Of a stretch of DNA of 64,000 nt, positions 12,338 to 24,587 are shown piece after piece. A model generated the notes under the pieces. It saw only the letters and a program-made list of their open reading frames with translations, was not told the origin of the DNA and searched no databases. The first letter of the stretch is position 1, and the number at the start of each line of letters is the position of its first letter. Source of the DNA: Odontesthes bonariensis (Eukaryota; Chordata; Actinopteri; Atheriniformes; Atherinopsidae). The stretch covers positions 26,470,697 to 26,534,696 of the forward strand of contig NC_134509.1 in the NCBI RefSeq assembly GCF_027942865.1. The letters run 5' to 3'. A program made the translations under genes and the position numbers.

Positions 12338-12824
12338 GGGATCTTTTTCTGGAACATTTTTTTACATACTGCTTGAAATACTCTTCACACCCCCATTGCA
12401 ACCAATTAATTAAAAGTTTTGACACAAATATGAAAAGTTTTAGTGGCCTCTAGAACGTACAATCTAGGAAAAACAGAATCCAATCATTGTGAACGGTCCG
12501 TTCACAATGATTGGATTCTGATGCCGTCTATCAAACTGCAATCTGCTCCTCCCCCCTTGTTTGGCAGGAAGCTAAACAAGAGCCAGCTTGGCTAGCACCT
12601 AGCATTATTAAACGTATAGTTAGCATAAACTAAATACTAAATACGGCAACGATCGATGCTTGCTGTCAGAACAGCGCTCGTGCACCTTCGTGCTCGTGCG
12701 CGTTCATGTACTCTAGAGGCGTGCCTTCGGGGGGAAAGTGAAGAAAAGGGTTGGGACTTTTTACCTGTGTATTTTCAAAATGCAGCTTCGCTGGACTCAA
12801 AATCCAGGATCTCCTACCCTACCT
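12327..12824. mobile_element. TTAA-flanked MITE, copy 1 (498 bp), nested in LINE ORF2
   Basis: The element is flanked by TTAA at 12323-12326 and 12825-12828. Its ends are imperfect inverted repeats: left AGGCGGGGTAGGGGATC, right end read in reverse AGGTAGGGTAGGAGATC, 14 of 17 matching. It encodes no transposase. Removing it with one TTAA restores the LINE frame as LQLNQEKTEV. TTAA target duplication is shared by the Kolobok/T2 and piggyBac superfamilies, and the TTAAAGG start fits T2-like MITEs better. A near-identical copy lies at 49121-49667. This copy lacks roughly 50 bp of C-rich sequence that copy 2 has. Confidence 0.9.
12474..12520. repeat. 47-bp perfect palindrome inside the MITE
   Basis: The two 23-base arms are exact reverse complements around a single central T at 12497. 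Inner arms read gaacgg and ccgttc. The copy at 49121-49667 keeps a 39-bp version at 49272-49310 whose central base is A. Such a palindrome can extrude as a hairpin. Confidence 0.9.
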
Positions 12825-12828
12825 TTAA

Positions 12829-13538
12829 ATCAAGAAAAAACTGAGGTCATTGTGTTTGGCAACAAAGAGAAGAGGTTTGCTGTCAGTAAACATCTTGAGT
12901 CACTGTCTCTAGAAACTAAAGACCATGTCCGGAACCTCGGCGTGCTGATAGACTCAGACCTGACCTTCAACAATCATATCAAATCAGTCACCAAATCAAC
13001 CTTTTATCAACTTAAGAACATATCCAGAATTAAGGGTTTCATGTCCCAAACAGATCAGGAGAAGCTGATTCATGCTTTCATCTCCAGCAGACTTGACTAC
13101 TGTAATGGTCTTCTGACTGGACTCCCCCAAAAGAGTCTCAAACAGCTGCAGCTCATTCAGAACGCTGCAGCCCGAGTTTTAACCAGAACAAAGAGATCAG
13201 ATCACATCACCCCAGTTCTCAAGTCTTTACATTGGCTCCCGGTCAGATACAGAATAGATTTTAAAGCTCTGCTACTCGTCTACAAATCACAGAATGGTTT
13301 AGGTCCAGAATGCATGAATGACATGCTAGCAGAGTATAAACCCAGCAGAGCTCTGAGATCTACTGACTCAGGTCAGATAGTGGAGCCCAGAGTTCAAACT
13401 AGACACGGTGAAGCAGCTTTTAGCTGTTATGCTGCACACAACTGGAACAAACTACCAGCAGACCTGAAATCAGCCCCAACTGTAAGCACTTTTAAATCCA
13501 GGTTAAAAACATTTCTCTTTCGGTGGGCTTATGGTTGA
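12829..13538 (+). pseudogene. C-terminal part of the LINE ORF2 after the MITE
   Basis: After the second TTAA the LINE frame resumes with QEKTEVIVFGNKEKRF. It continues through SLETKDHVRNLGVLIDSDL, SRLDYCNGLL, NAAARVLTRTKRSDHITPVL, LHWLPVRYRIDFKALLLVY and ends FLFRWAYG before a stop. This is the conserved region downstream of the RT palm and thumb in L2-clade elements. The insertion (498 bp plus 4-bp duplication, 502 bp) shifts the frame by one base relative to the upstream part, so no continuous product can be made. Confidence 0.88.
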
Positions 13539-13720
13539 GTTTATATTTTTCTTTTTCCCCTCTTCTTTGATTGCTTTAATTTTTATTCTATTTTTTTTCT
13601 CTTTAAATTGCTTGTTTTTATGCTGTTCTTTTAAATGCCTTGTCTTTATGTAAAGCACATTGAGTTGCCTGTGGTATGAAATGCGCTACATAAATAAAGA
13701 TGCCTTGCCTTGCCTTGCCT

Positions 13721-16353
13721 ATTCCGCCTCAGTCTCAGTAATAACATCCTCAGGTTGACTTTGATAACAACCTGCAGACTGACTCTGGAAACATTGTCTG
13801 CCCAGCTTTCAGATCGTTGGGTGAAAAACATGTTTTGCTGCCTCTGCTACTCCAAAAGGGCTGCAGCCCAGACATAAACAGTGGTGTGGTTGGGTAGAGG
13901 AAGCTGCTGCTGCAGATGACAGCTGGTGGTCAGTCACAGTGTCCAATATGTCTACAGGACTTACTGACTCTGAAACAGGTTGAAAATGGAGACATTTGTT
14001 TGGGAATCTAGCATTTCAGAACCTATGGAGCAAATCTACAAAAAGCACCTTTGTCGTGGGGATTTGAAGCCTTTTTGTATCAAAGACTCCACACCTCCAC
14101 CCACAACTCACCCAATGCCAACAAAAATGATTTGCATTAGACCATGGACCCTGTTTAATTAGATTTTAAAAATGATCCTTTGGAGGCACATCTGAGACGA
14201 CTGTTGTTGTTAAATATAACTTGGTGCAGGATTATATAACTTTCATTTGATGCCAGCAGAGAGAAGAGCAAACCCCATCAACAGAATAGTCCTCATACTG
14301 AGCTCAGTTTAACGCAATAAATCATTGTTACAGTTAATTTAAATTCTGATATTTAATCCTTGGAACTCCTGAACCCAGATGCAGTGAAGGAAGTCTTTAT
14401 CTCGACGTGTGTCATAATATACCTTTATTGATGTTAATAATGTAATAAAAATCTTGTTTCAAAGATGCATGATAATATAGTAAGTGATCTTGGCTCAGCT
14501 CATGTGGAATTAATGGCAAATGTTAGACCTTTTGAATTTTTTATTTTTTTCATTGTTCTTTAAATATAAACGTTCTACCTTTTTGTACAGCTATGGTTAG
14601 ACTCTCACAGCTTGTTAGATTTTTTTTAAGGTATGGTTCAATTTTTTAAAAACTTGGACAGAAAACACACACTAAGCTAAATCTGATGGTATTTCTATTC
14701 CTTTCCTTTTCTTCTTCCTCTTAATATTATTATTAACATTGTTGTTGCTGTTGTTGAAGGAGGAGGAAATCCACCTGCTCTATAAAAATGTCATTACATC
14801 ATCGTATCTCACCGTGATAAGACGGAGCCAGTATGAGTTGAGCACTTGATCTGAAAAAAGAGCAACAAGGAAATGTTGTGTTATCTGCTGGGTGATTTGA
14901 ACAAAAAAGTCTTTGTACTCAGCTGTCGTTCATCTACATAAGTTTGTACTGTCAAACAGACTGTGAACAAACAGCTGATTCATTGTGGATCAGACTATAC
15001 TGATAAAATTAACATTAACAAACTGTGCAGCGGACAGGAAAAAGGACACCGTGTCGGCATGTGTGTGCGACAGAGAACCAGTGTGTAACAGACAGGGTTG
15101 ATAAACACACACAGAACGAATCAGACACGACTTTACACACTGAGAGTACTTCTTCATAAAGCAGGCTGCGTAATACAGGGAGTGCCCAAAATACACACAC
15201 AAACACACACCAGACAAAAACAAACGTAAAACTACAGGGTTAGAAATGGTACAGCAAACAAGGACTGGAGTCACATGTGTGTGTTTGCTCAGTTGCAATC
15301 ATAAAGTGCAGAGTGTGTGTGTTTAAATCCATATAGTTGCTATCCTATTAATGACTTGTAAAATAAGTTTTTATCATGTTCTCTATCTAACAAACATCCA
15401 AGTTTTAAACAGGCATGTTTCCCTCTTTGTACTTAGTTTTAATTTCTATTTCATTTTGACTCCCAGAGTCATATTTCTTACTCATTACATTTGAAGCTTT
15501 GGTTGAAGCTGTTTATTTGTCTGTACTACAGTGTTTAGTATCTGTTTTGATTACATCACCTGTAACTCTCGTGACAATAGTTATTTATCAAATAAATATT
15601 TATTGGATCTGTTGGAGTGGCAGCACGAGAGCCACTGAGCACACAACAAATTATTATGTTAGACCAACCAGAAGCAGACTTTAGAAATAAAAAGAACCAT
15701 ATTAGTCTTAGTATAATAATACGAAATTGAACCTACACACTCCACACATGATCCAACGTTTAATTTTAGATTTTTTTTTTGTTAAAACACTAATGTGTAG
15801 CTGTATCTTTTTTTTAATTTTTTTAATTTTTTTTACCCCTTGTCCTGTCCAGCATTATGGCAGCAGAATTGTGATCTGAATACCGTTTATGCCAAACACA
15901 TTTGCTATGCCAAGGGAAGCTTTATGAATGTAAAGCTCCCCTTGATGCCCATCAACTCCTCATTTTTATTTATTTATTTTTGTTACAATACTTAACATGA
16001 TGTGATAGTGTGATAGTGCCGAACCGGACCGGGGGACAGAGAGAGAGGGAGAGCGAAGAAGGGAAAAAAAGGAACAGAAATATGAAGAGACAAACATAAA
16101 AAACAATGAAAAATCAGACAACCAGCTGCTACAAATGTAAAAACAAAACTGAAGACAATCCACGGCTTTTGTGGGGAATCCAGCCTTAGAGGCACCAGGA
16201 GCACCTGTAAGCAGACAAGCAGAGAACAAACACACAAACAAACAAAAAAGCACAAGCAGCAGCAATCTCATATAATACAACTGTGGATACAGATGACCTT
16301 AAACCACAGGACAACACAACAACTGCTTAGCGAGCCTGCTACTGGGCTAATGA

Positions 16354-16424
<71 letters not shown>

Positions 16425-19400
16425 CGTGTGTGCATGAACATGCAATACACATAGATGGTCCCACATAATAACCATGCTTAAATATCAGCGTATAGGGCCA
16501 CAATCCCCCCCCCCTCCAGCAATCAGAAGCAGGCCGAGAGGGCCCCGTGTAGCTGTATCTTAACACAGCCGTATCAAATTGTAATAGGAAGAATAATTGT
16601 AAATGGAAAGGAACTTGTTACATGACAACAACGTGTGTGTCGATTAAAGCATTTCTAGACTGTTGATCTGCTTTATTAAAATCCTGATTTTATAGTCGTT
16701 CCATCATCTGACAAAATCACCATTCAAGTAACTAAAAGACAGCATTTGTTCAGTGAATTTGGCGACAGTTATCAAATATGATGATCTCCCACATAGAAAG
16801 CCTGAAGCAGCCAAATGTCTTGGACATTTTCTCAGACAGTCCACGGCTGGTGTTGGACATACTTCAGTCAATAACTTGATCACGCTTCCAATAAACTGGC
16901 CAAAAAGAGCTCTAACTGGAGCTTGAATCAACTGTGCATATAGCGGTGCTGAATGAACAATACCGAACAAACCATGATCAATAAAAAAAACTTATGTTGT
17001 GTTATGTAAAATTTAGTAAAATGTATATTTCGTTAAATAGATTCTTTTGTGAGATGTTTGTGGCATTGCTGTCAGTGTCAGCTGGGAAAAAACACCAAAG
17101 AGTCAGATGATTAAATGGTTTAAAGTCCCTTCTCTTGGTCCATGAACAATACAAAAAGCTGGATTCTGCCATTCTGGGTGTGTTCTCTTTCAGTTTTACT
17201 TAAAAATAAAGTGTATCAGTAGATCCATCTGCTTGTATTTCTTCCTTCTGTTGAACTTCTGTTCCCAGTTATCGTTAGTCACCAAGCTTCAAATGTAATG
17301 AGTAAGAATTTCCTTTAACTTTCTGTATGTAACTGTATATTTATCAGTATTTCCTGCCCATTATAAAAGTCAACTGAGCTGTGATGAGCTGATGAGAGAT
17401 AGCTGATCGTGATTAGACTGAAATCTTCAGAAACTGCTGCTCGTAAGACTGCGGCTCAGAAACTGCAGCAGTAGGAGGTAACTTTCGCAACAGAAAGCTC
17501 ACGATATTCGGCAGTAGCCTATTCTGTGTGTCCTTTGTGGCTTAAACAATCACAGGTTTCTGATTCCAAGAAACTTATCTGTGACAGTTTCCTTTCTTCC
17601 CACCGTGTTGTTTCTCTGTTTCTTTCAGAGGTTTTTCCATTTCTGGAGTGTGTTCTTTTCAACTGTTCACAAATTGAGACAACACAACTGCAAGCCAGTA
17701 CAAACTGTTTCAAAAGTGAAATGCTCGAACAGATGTGCACTCTCACAAAGACAGGTTGCCATGTGGTACATATGGTCGGATTTTTAATGAGCCGCAGAGT
17801 AGAGCTGAGTCTAAAACCCGACAGTTTCTGTAAGCCTGTCTGCTGACCTCAGTTTTCCTGGTTCCAGAGAAACACGCAGTTCTTTGAAAACCACCCCCAC
17901 ACTTGTGTTTTCACACTTAATGACAAAAGTGTGGTCTACATTTCCCCCGAATTCAGCTCTAACAGTGGAATTGATTGACCTTTGTAAAGTCTCCCTCTGG
18001 GAGACAGAAAGTAGTGAGAGTGAAAATTTAGCCACAAGTGGCTGGACAGTCTCTCTTAAGCTTGATCGTCCCTGATATGCAGATGCTGCTTGTGTTCACA
18101 GCTGGTCAAGTGAAAATTATGGGAACTGCTTTACCTCTGGGTCACTGAAACTAGTGATGACTAAGTTCAAAAAGACATGCGCAATAACTCATGGATCTTT
18201 GTGGAAACATCCCAGCCCCTTGACACGACACTGCTGGCAGATGAATAAACAGAATTCCTTCTTCTTCTTCCCTACACCGTGAAATTCAATTTTCTTTTTA
18301 AATCAGTGTTTCTATGCTAACAGGATTTTAAAGTCTGTAAAGCAGTAATAAATATGTTTTCTGAATTAGTCACACCACAGAAAAATGTAGCATCAACCAC
18401 CTATCCAAAGATAAGTGATTTAAATATATATATATGTCAAATGTATAAAATTAGAGTCAGCAGTGTTTTCTGCTCTTATGCCAGGGTCTGATTGCTGACT
18501 GACAACCCTCACACCACATGAAATAACTGGACAAACAGAGTTGAGTTTGTTTTAACTGAACCAAACAGCATGAAAGTGAAATCCCAAACACACAACCGCA
18601 GACACAAACTTTATTTGTCACTTTACAGCTGTGGAGTAAGTGACCTACAATGTTAAGCTAAGCACACATGGCGGCTTACACTCATAGCCAGGCATGTGCT
18701 GCCAATGATGCAGTGCCAGATGTCTGCGGGACAGGAAGATGAAGGCTGGTTTAGCCAGCATTTCCCAGTCCTAGTCAATGCCCTACCCCTGCCCTGCCTG
18801 TTTTAAGTGTTTTCCTGCTCCAACACACAGGATGCAAATAAATGGGCCAGCTCATTAAGTCTTTATCAATCTCTGAGGAAGTCTGATTATGACCCATTCA
18901 TTTAAATCTGGTGTGTTTGGGTAGGGATAACATGCAGGGCAGGAGAGCTGAGGAGCAGGATGTGGAGATGTTGGGTTAAGCCAGCTATCTCCACAGTAAG
19001 GGAAGCCACCAGCTGTGAAATGTTCACTGCAGAGGAAGGTGTTTATGCTGACCCTTGGCTCCTCATCAGCAAAGTTTTTTTTTTCACAAAAGCAACTCAC
19101 TGAGCATAGCTCTGGTTTCCTGAGCTTGTGTATTAATTCTTGCAGTGCAGCTCTTTAACTTGGCTCCTCTTCCCTCACTTCTAGATTTATATTGATGTAT
19201 TTTTGTAAGCTAGCTAAATGTCAGATGCATGGCTAATATACTGAATGGTTTGCTAGTTATATCTATCTATTTATTCATTCATTTGTTTGTTTGTTAATTG
19301 TTCGTTTCTAATATATCAAAATGTGTTTCAAAGGAAAACTGCGAGTTTGTGTTACACAGATTTCTGAGCCATAAATTTGAACAAGAATACAACTTGGAAA

Positions 19401-20243
19401 CTAATTATAATACATTCAAATACACTCAGCAGTGTGTTTATCTTACAGAGTCACGTGACGCAGGCTTTATGAGTTCCTCTATTGATCATAAGGATGTATT
19501 TTTATCTTAAAACTCAACAATAAAAATGTTCTTCCTAACTTGCGATGAACAGATATATGTTTATTTATCTGGAGTACAAATGAACTGAGATATGATTTTA
19601 GTGGCTGTTTAGAGGCTTTGAGCATAGAAACACTATCCTGGATTCAGAATTTAGGGTCTGTGCATACAAACGACACCTTCAGAGTAAGCAAGATTGCAAT
19701 ATAGAGTCCAAACAAACCGAAGCATGATGTCAACTTTGCATACTCTACATCTGTTGTTAAGATAATTGCATTGTAATGTAGTAATTACCAACTAATCCCC
19801 TGCCCAGTGACTGACTGCTCAACAGTGAATGTGCCCGAGTCAGCAGGATGGCATCTTTGACCATGGAGAGGAGCCAGATGACTTAAGCCTGCAGCAACTC
19901 TTCATATTGTTCCGTCTGTCACACAACAAAAGAATCAGTGCCTCTGCTGCAAAACACAGCCACGAGCAGCACTGAGCTACAGACATTCGGGGCAGGTCAC
20001 AGGGCTGCTGCCGTGCATGTTGGTCGGTCACGCAAATGTGTTTTGGTCATATTCTGCTCGGATTTGTTTGCGTTGAGTTCCATCTTGAATAATGACAAGC
20101 AACAAGGAGGCCAGTCTGTGTGATACCACGAAGGCAGCTGCCTCAGAGGTGAGGTGTGTGATACCAGCTCTTATCTCATTTTTTGGTTGTACTGAGGCTT
20201 GTGTTAATTGGATTTGGTGAAGAGACTTACTGTATTGTCACAG
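13721..20243. other. Gene-free stretch; possibly hook2 intron
   Basis: No recognisable exon was found. If the hook2 transcript extends upstream, this is intronic, but I could not locate its earlier exons. It contains a long (TG)n tract at 16355-16420 and runs of T near 15770-15835. Open frames such as 17526-17846 match no family I know and show no conserved motif. Confidence 0.45.
16355..16434. repeat. (TG)n microsatellite
   Basis: About 33 uninterrupted TG units (16355-16420) are followed by an interrupted cgtgcgtgtg tail. The (CA)n reading on the minus strand makes artefactual Thr-His frames. Confidence 0.95.
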
Positions 20244-20965
20244 CTAGAGGACTCTCAAAGTGGGGAAACAGGGTCCAGACAGGAAGAGGAGAAGAAACTG
20301 ATGCTGAATGCCTGGCAAAGCATGGTGAGGCCACTAGAAAAAAAAACAACAGTTTCCATAAAACCGTTTATCAATGTTGATAAAATACTGTTTCTCAGAG
20401 GCATATGAGAAGTTAAAAGATTGCACCTGGCTTGGTTCGTTTGAAAATGAGGAATTTAATAGTCCCAGTTCCAACTTTATAACCATTAAATTTTGTGGTG
20501 ACTTTTTATACATCCCCTTTTGCTCCCCAGTAAAGTTCCTCACTTGCAGCTGCAATGATTGGGTCCTGGTCTCAATTTGCAATTATTCTATATTTACAAG
20601 TTTACAGTTATTATGTAGGTTCTTTACCCATAAGGCTGATATAGCTTTAAGGCAGGTGTTAAACATGATTGAAATGTTGATTTACTCTGGTAGGAAATTG
20701 TAGCACCAGGAAGACTTTTCACCATTTGTGTTATATACATTGGTAGAAGCTACTGGAATAGGCCATTGTGGTTAACATGACTATGCTTAAGTGTTACAGA
20801 ATTTCACAAACTGATGAAAGTTGTTTTTGCCTCTTGCAGCAACACAGTCTGTGTGAGGGCTCCACAGCTCCTGGACCGCCACAGTCTTTCCTGGCTAAGC
20901 AGAGGCAGTCCACCAAGGCCAGGAGAACACTCTCCACCCGGACGGAGCCCAGGTATGAGCCTTAA
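20244..20965 (+). CDS. Hook2, last two coding exons (microtubule/dynein adaptor)
   Basis: Exons are 20244-20324 (after tgtattgtcacag, before gtgagg) and 20840-20965 (after cctcttgcag), joined in phase 0. They encode about 68 residues ending RYEP before TAA at 20963-20965. EEEKKLMLNAWQSM aligns with the Hook-family segment around EEKLIISAWYNM, and PQSFLAKQRQSTKARR aligns with the C-terminal GQSFLARQRQAT block. Hook proteins link dynein-dynactin to cargo through a C-terminal region after a long coiled coil. The assignment to hook2 rests on the neighbouring best2 and get3, as in human. AATAAA signals at 21403-21408 and 21742-21747 could end the transcript. The N-terminal Hook domain and coiled-coil exons were not located in the window. 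Confidence 0.82.
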
Positions 20966-22059
20966 TGTGCGGGAACAGCTCGACCCTGTCATAAGCAGAA
21001 TGAACATCAAGACTGCAGAGGACGATGTGGATTCACAAGTCAGTGAACTTGGTTTTCACTGTTCCGTTTTTGGCTGGCTGCTATCTCCCCCTGCTGGTGA
21101 ATGTTGATAATCATTGAACATGTGGGGCTTTAATACACAAAAGGCAGAGCGTCAGGAATTACTGTTGTATCTGCGCTGTAACGGCATGCCTGTTTATAAT
21201 CTACGGATTATATTTGCATTCTTTTGTGTAAGTGAGTATATATGCAGGAAACATTCCATTTTAATCAGAAAAGCTGCTCTTTTACAACTGATCATTCATT
21301 TTATTCAATGTATATTTAAATGACACAGTTATAAATACACAAGATAATAGATTCGAAATCACTCCTATTACGGGATTTTTTTTTTTTTTGATAATCATGA
21401 CCAATAAAGCGAACAAGGACAACTGTTTCCCGTACATTTTGTTGTTTTTTTCTATGCAACATTTTTGTGCAAACTTTGGTTAATATCAAAAGAAAATACT
21501 GGCCTTAGTAATACATTTTTACAACTAAAATTTAAACTCAGATTGATAGACTGGTGAGTAATTTGTGAGCTACCCAGATACAGCATGCAAATTAGTAGAC
21601 TTAACTTTTGTACATCTTGTTTTAAAACCACAGCCAGTGTCCATTTGCTTCAAGTGTCCATGCTAAGCTACACTAAACAGCAAGGGGTGTAATCACTGTG
21701 GGGAATGTACAGAGATCAAATTAAAATTTTCTGTCACACACAATAAAGAAATGAAAAAAAACACATGGATTTTCCAAAATGTCAGAATATTCCTTTAAAC
21801 TTACTAGTGGCGACCACAGACACAAAAGTTCCTCCCCCTTCCCCTCTTTCAGCCTCCAACAGATGTTTGCATGACAAAATCAGGGACTGACAAACATTTT
21901 AAATCAATTTATAAAAACTGTGTGGTGTATTGGTCTGCTGAGTTTAGAAAAGAAGTCCAGTTTCAGTGACTCATTTCACTCGTGAAATCATCCCTTGAAT
22001 CGAAACATATAGTTTCACACAGTTAAAAGGTCACGAGAACATCCCAAGCTGCTCTCCAC
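20966..22059. other. Convergent intergenic spacer between hook2 and best2
   Basis: The two genes end tail-to-tail here, so the spacer should hold both 3' UTRs. AATAAA occurs on the plus strand at 21403 and 21742. No additional coding exon or RNA gene is seen. Confidence 0.6.
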
Positions 22060-24556
22060 CTAAGACCCTGTGAACTCTGACCCCATGCTCACACTGCGAA
22101 AACGCTGCTGCTCGTTGTAAGATGGCACACCGAGGAGGGGTACTTTGCCTACACCACAGGGCGGTTTGGGGATGGAGGGTAAAGCCCTTTGGTGACTGAT
22201 AGCTGGCTGGGAGCTGCAGTGCTCCAGACTGGAGTGGGCAGCAGGGTGAAACAGGAAAGCAGAGAGGTGACGGGAGGTGATGGGGATCGCAGAGGCTGGT
22301 CGAGTCGATGACTCTCTGGAGGACTGAGGTGGGGGACGGAGCAGTGAAACTGGAGCTCTGGAGGTCTCCCCCCTCTCTGCTTTCACCCCTTCCTCTTTCA
22401 TCTGCCCTTCTTCACTTCTCCTCCGTTCCTCTTCATTCACCTCCCTCTTCTCAATGGCAGGAGGGTTTCCTCCTCGCCTGTCCTGCTCCTCTCCAAACTG
22501 AATCTCCAGCAGAGGTGTTTTAGCGCTCTTCTCCTCCCTGAAGCTGCACACGGTGCTCTGGGTATCCTGGCCTAACCCTGAAGGCAAAGACCCCCCTTTA
22601 CCTATTTTACAACTGTCCTCCTCCTCATCATCGCTGGTGCATCGGTCAATACTGGGGGAGTGGTATAGTCTCTGCAGATGTGCTGAAGTGCGACGAAGAG
22701 CCCCTCCCATGAGACCAGATGGGGATGGGGCTGCATTGAGGAGGCGGTTGAAGAGGGCCATGTTGGGATGGCGAGTGCCTGACTCCTCCATATTCTCAGC
22801 AATGTCCTCTAGAGGTTGGAAGTGCATCTCCTCCTTTGGGATCCTGTCAAGTGATTTTAGAGTAATTTATATCTTATGCGCATAAAAATACCTCACTTTA
22901 CTTTTGTTGTGTTTTGACATTTTTCTCCTCAAAATTTGTACTTCTTCTCAGACTTAGATCAAGAATACTTTCATTTTCACCACCATATGAGGGGATTCCT
23001 GTTAAAGGTGTCATAGTCATAAGTGGAGTGCAAGGTGAAATAGAGGGTAAAACAGAGAAACTCACGCCATGTCAAAAGTGGACCCCTGAAAAGAGGGTTT
23101 ACGGAGAACAAAGAGAGTGGCTGCTGTGTAGGGGGGCCGAGGATTAGAATCATTCCAATAACGGTCCCTCTCTATCATTGGCAGATCTCCGTACATCTCA
23201 TCCACCGCCATCATAGACACCTGCAGAATGACATGCAAACAGATAAAGTATCCACAGGCATGAAAAGGCAATTTAACCTGCTTGCTTCAAGTTCTAACAG
23301 AGTACAAAGTCTCATTTTGGAATGTGACATGGAGGTAAGGTTAAAATGGGAGAACCCAGTTAAACAGTGTTATTCCGTGCCTAAGACACTCAGGAGTGAC
23401 AAAACTGGAAAAAAAAGCATGAAGAAACCTGGAAGTTTCTGTCAATCAGCCAGTTGGTCTCAAAATCGTCATCATCCTCTCCAAACGGGTTGATCAGCTG
23501 CTCTGCAACCTTCAGGACGAACAGCAGAAAATAAAACAATCTAGATGTTCTTTTCACGTATCAAAACAGGATTTGTAGAACCCTCATGCTGACCTTCAGC
23601 CAGCCAGCGTAAAAGAAGAACTGCAGCAAGGTGAAGATTGGCACGTAGAGGTCCAGGTCGTGACCAGGATAACCCTGACTGGGGTCCAAGAACTGACGAC
23701 CAATCAGACACACCAGGAAAAAACTGTACACCGCCAAAGTCACCACCTGAGGGACGGTTATATTCAACTGGTCACATGTCACGGTTAACTTTTGAACATA
23801 ACAACTAGAATTTTCTCATTTTGCACAGCCATTTACTGTAGGTCATTAACAATGTCATTTAAATCATGTGTTTTAACTGGAAGCTTATGTTGAAATGTGG
23901 TTTTATTTATTCAGAAAGTCACAAAAAAAAAAGACAAAAGACTCCAGTGAAGCACAGGAAACATCAGCAGCACTCCACTTGTCCCCTAAAGTCTTCATAA
24001 GCAGTTAATAAACATGGTAAAAAATTGGTAAAAAAAAAAGTTGTGCAACTTTGACCAATGAGAGTGCAAACTGCAAATGAGTCTTTTCAGGGACTTATAA
24101 GTGTGTTTGATGTGGACTTTGGGTTTTGTAGCTGTGCACACGTTTTTCACAGGCACAAAAAGTTGCATGAAACACTGAAGGAAGTAGGGAAACCCTGTAC
24201 AGTATCATGTACAGTATCATGTTCCATGCATCATTTTTAATATAAAGGTTGGACAGTTGTATTTTGAGAGACACAGCTCTGTAAATAAAACCTCCGTCAA
24301 GTTTTGTGATTTTAGCTGCAACAGTCAGAAATAAAATCCCCAAAAGAAAGCAGTAGCAGTGTAAAAGTCAGCACTTACCTGAGTGTACACCAGGGGCACA
24401 CTGATCATGTCGTAATGAAAGAGCATGCTGCACTTCCCTCTGAATGAGTTCAGCTCCTGTTCACACACAAACACTTGTTGACTTGTTGTCTCTCTCAATC
24501 TGAATCTTTGTTAAAACAAGAACTTAAGTTCCACATATTCAGCTGGCCTGTGTGAG

Positions 24557-24587
<31 letters not shown>

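Larger units (their letters stand above)
9576..13720 (+). mobile_element. Near-full-length L2-type LINE, split by a nested MITE
   Basis: This non-LTR retrotransposon encodes an apurinic-type endonuclease and a reverse transcriptase. It runs from a proline-rich upstream frame through ORF2 to an L2-type 3' end. The 3' UTR resembles those of other fish LINEs (gtaaagcacattgagttgcc) and ends in four TGCCT units at 13701-13720. An L2-like C-terminal region (LHWLPVRYRIDFKALLLVY, then FLFRWAYG) lies after the nested insertion. The 5' limit is approximate. The insertion at 12327-12824 makes the copy dead, but the coding region is otherwise little decayed, so it is relatively young. Confidence 0.88.

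Noticed and set aside
15910-15945. Small hairpin (ggaagctttatgaatgtaaa then gctcc) as a possible microRNA
   Set aside because: The stem is only about ten pairs long, too short for a microRNA precursor, and there is no other support.
16268-16566. Thr-His repeat frames on the minus strand
   Set aside because: They are translations of the (TG)n/(CA)n microsatellite.
17526-17846. 106-codon plus-strand frame as a possible gene or hook2 exon
   Set aside because: It has no splice-site support, no coiled-coil heptads and no recognisable motif, and it is flanked by similar random frames.
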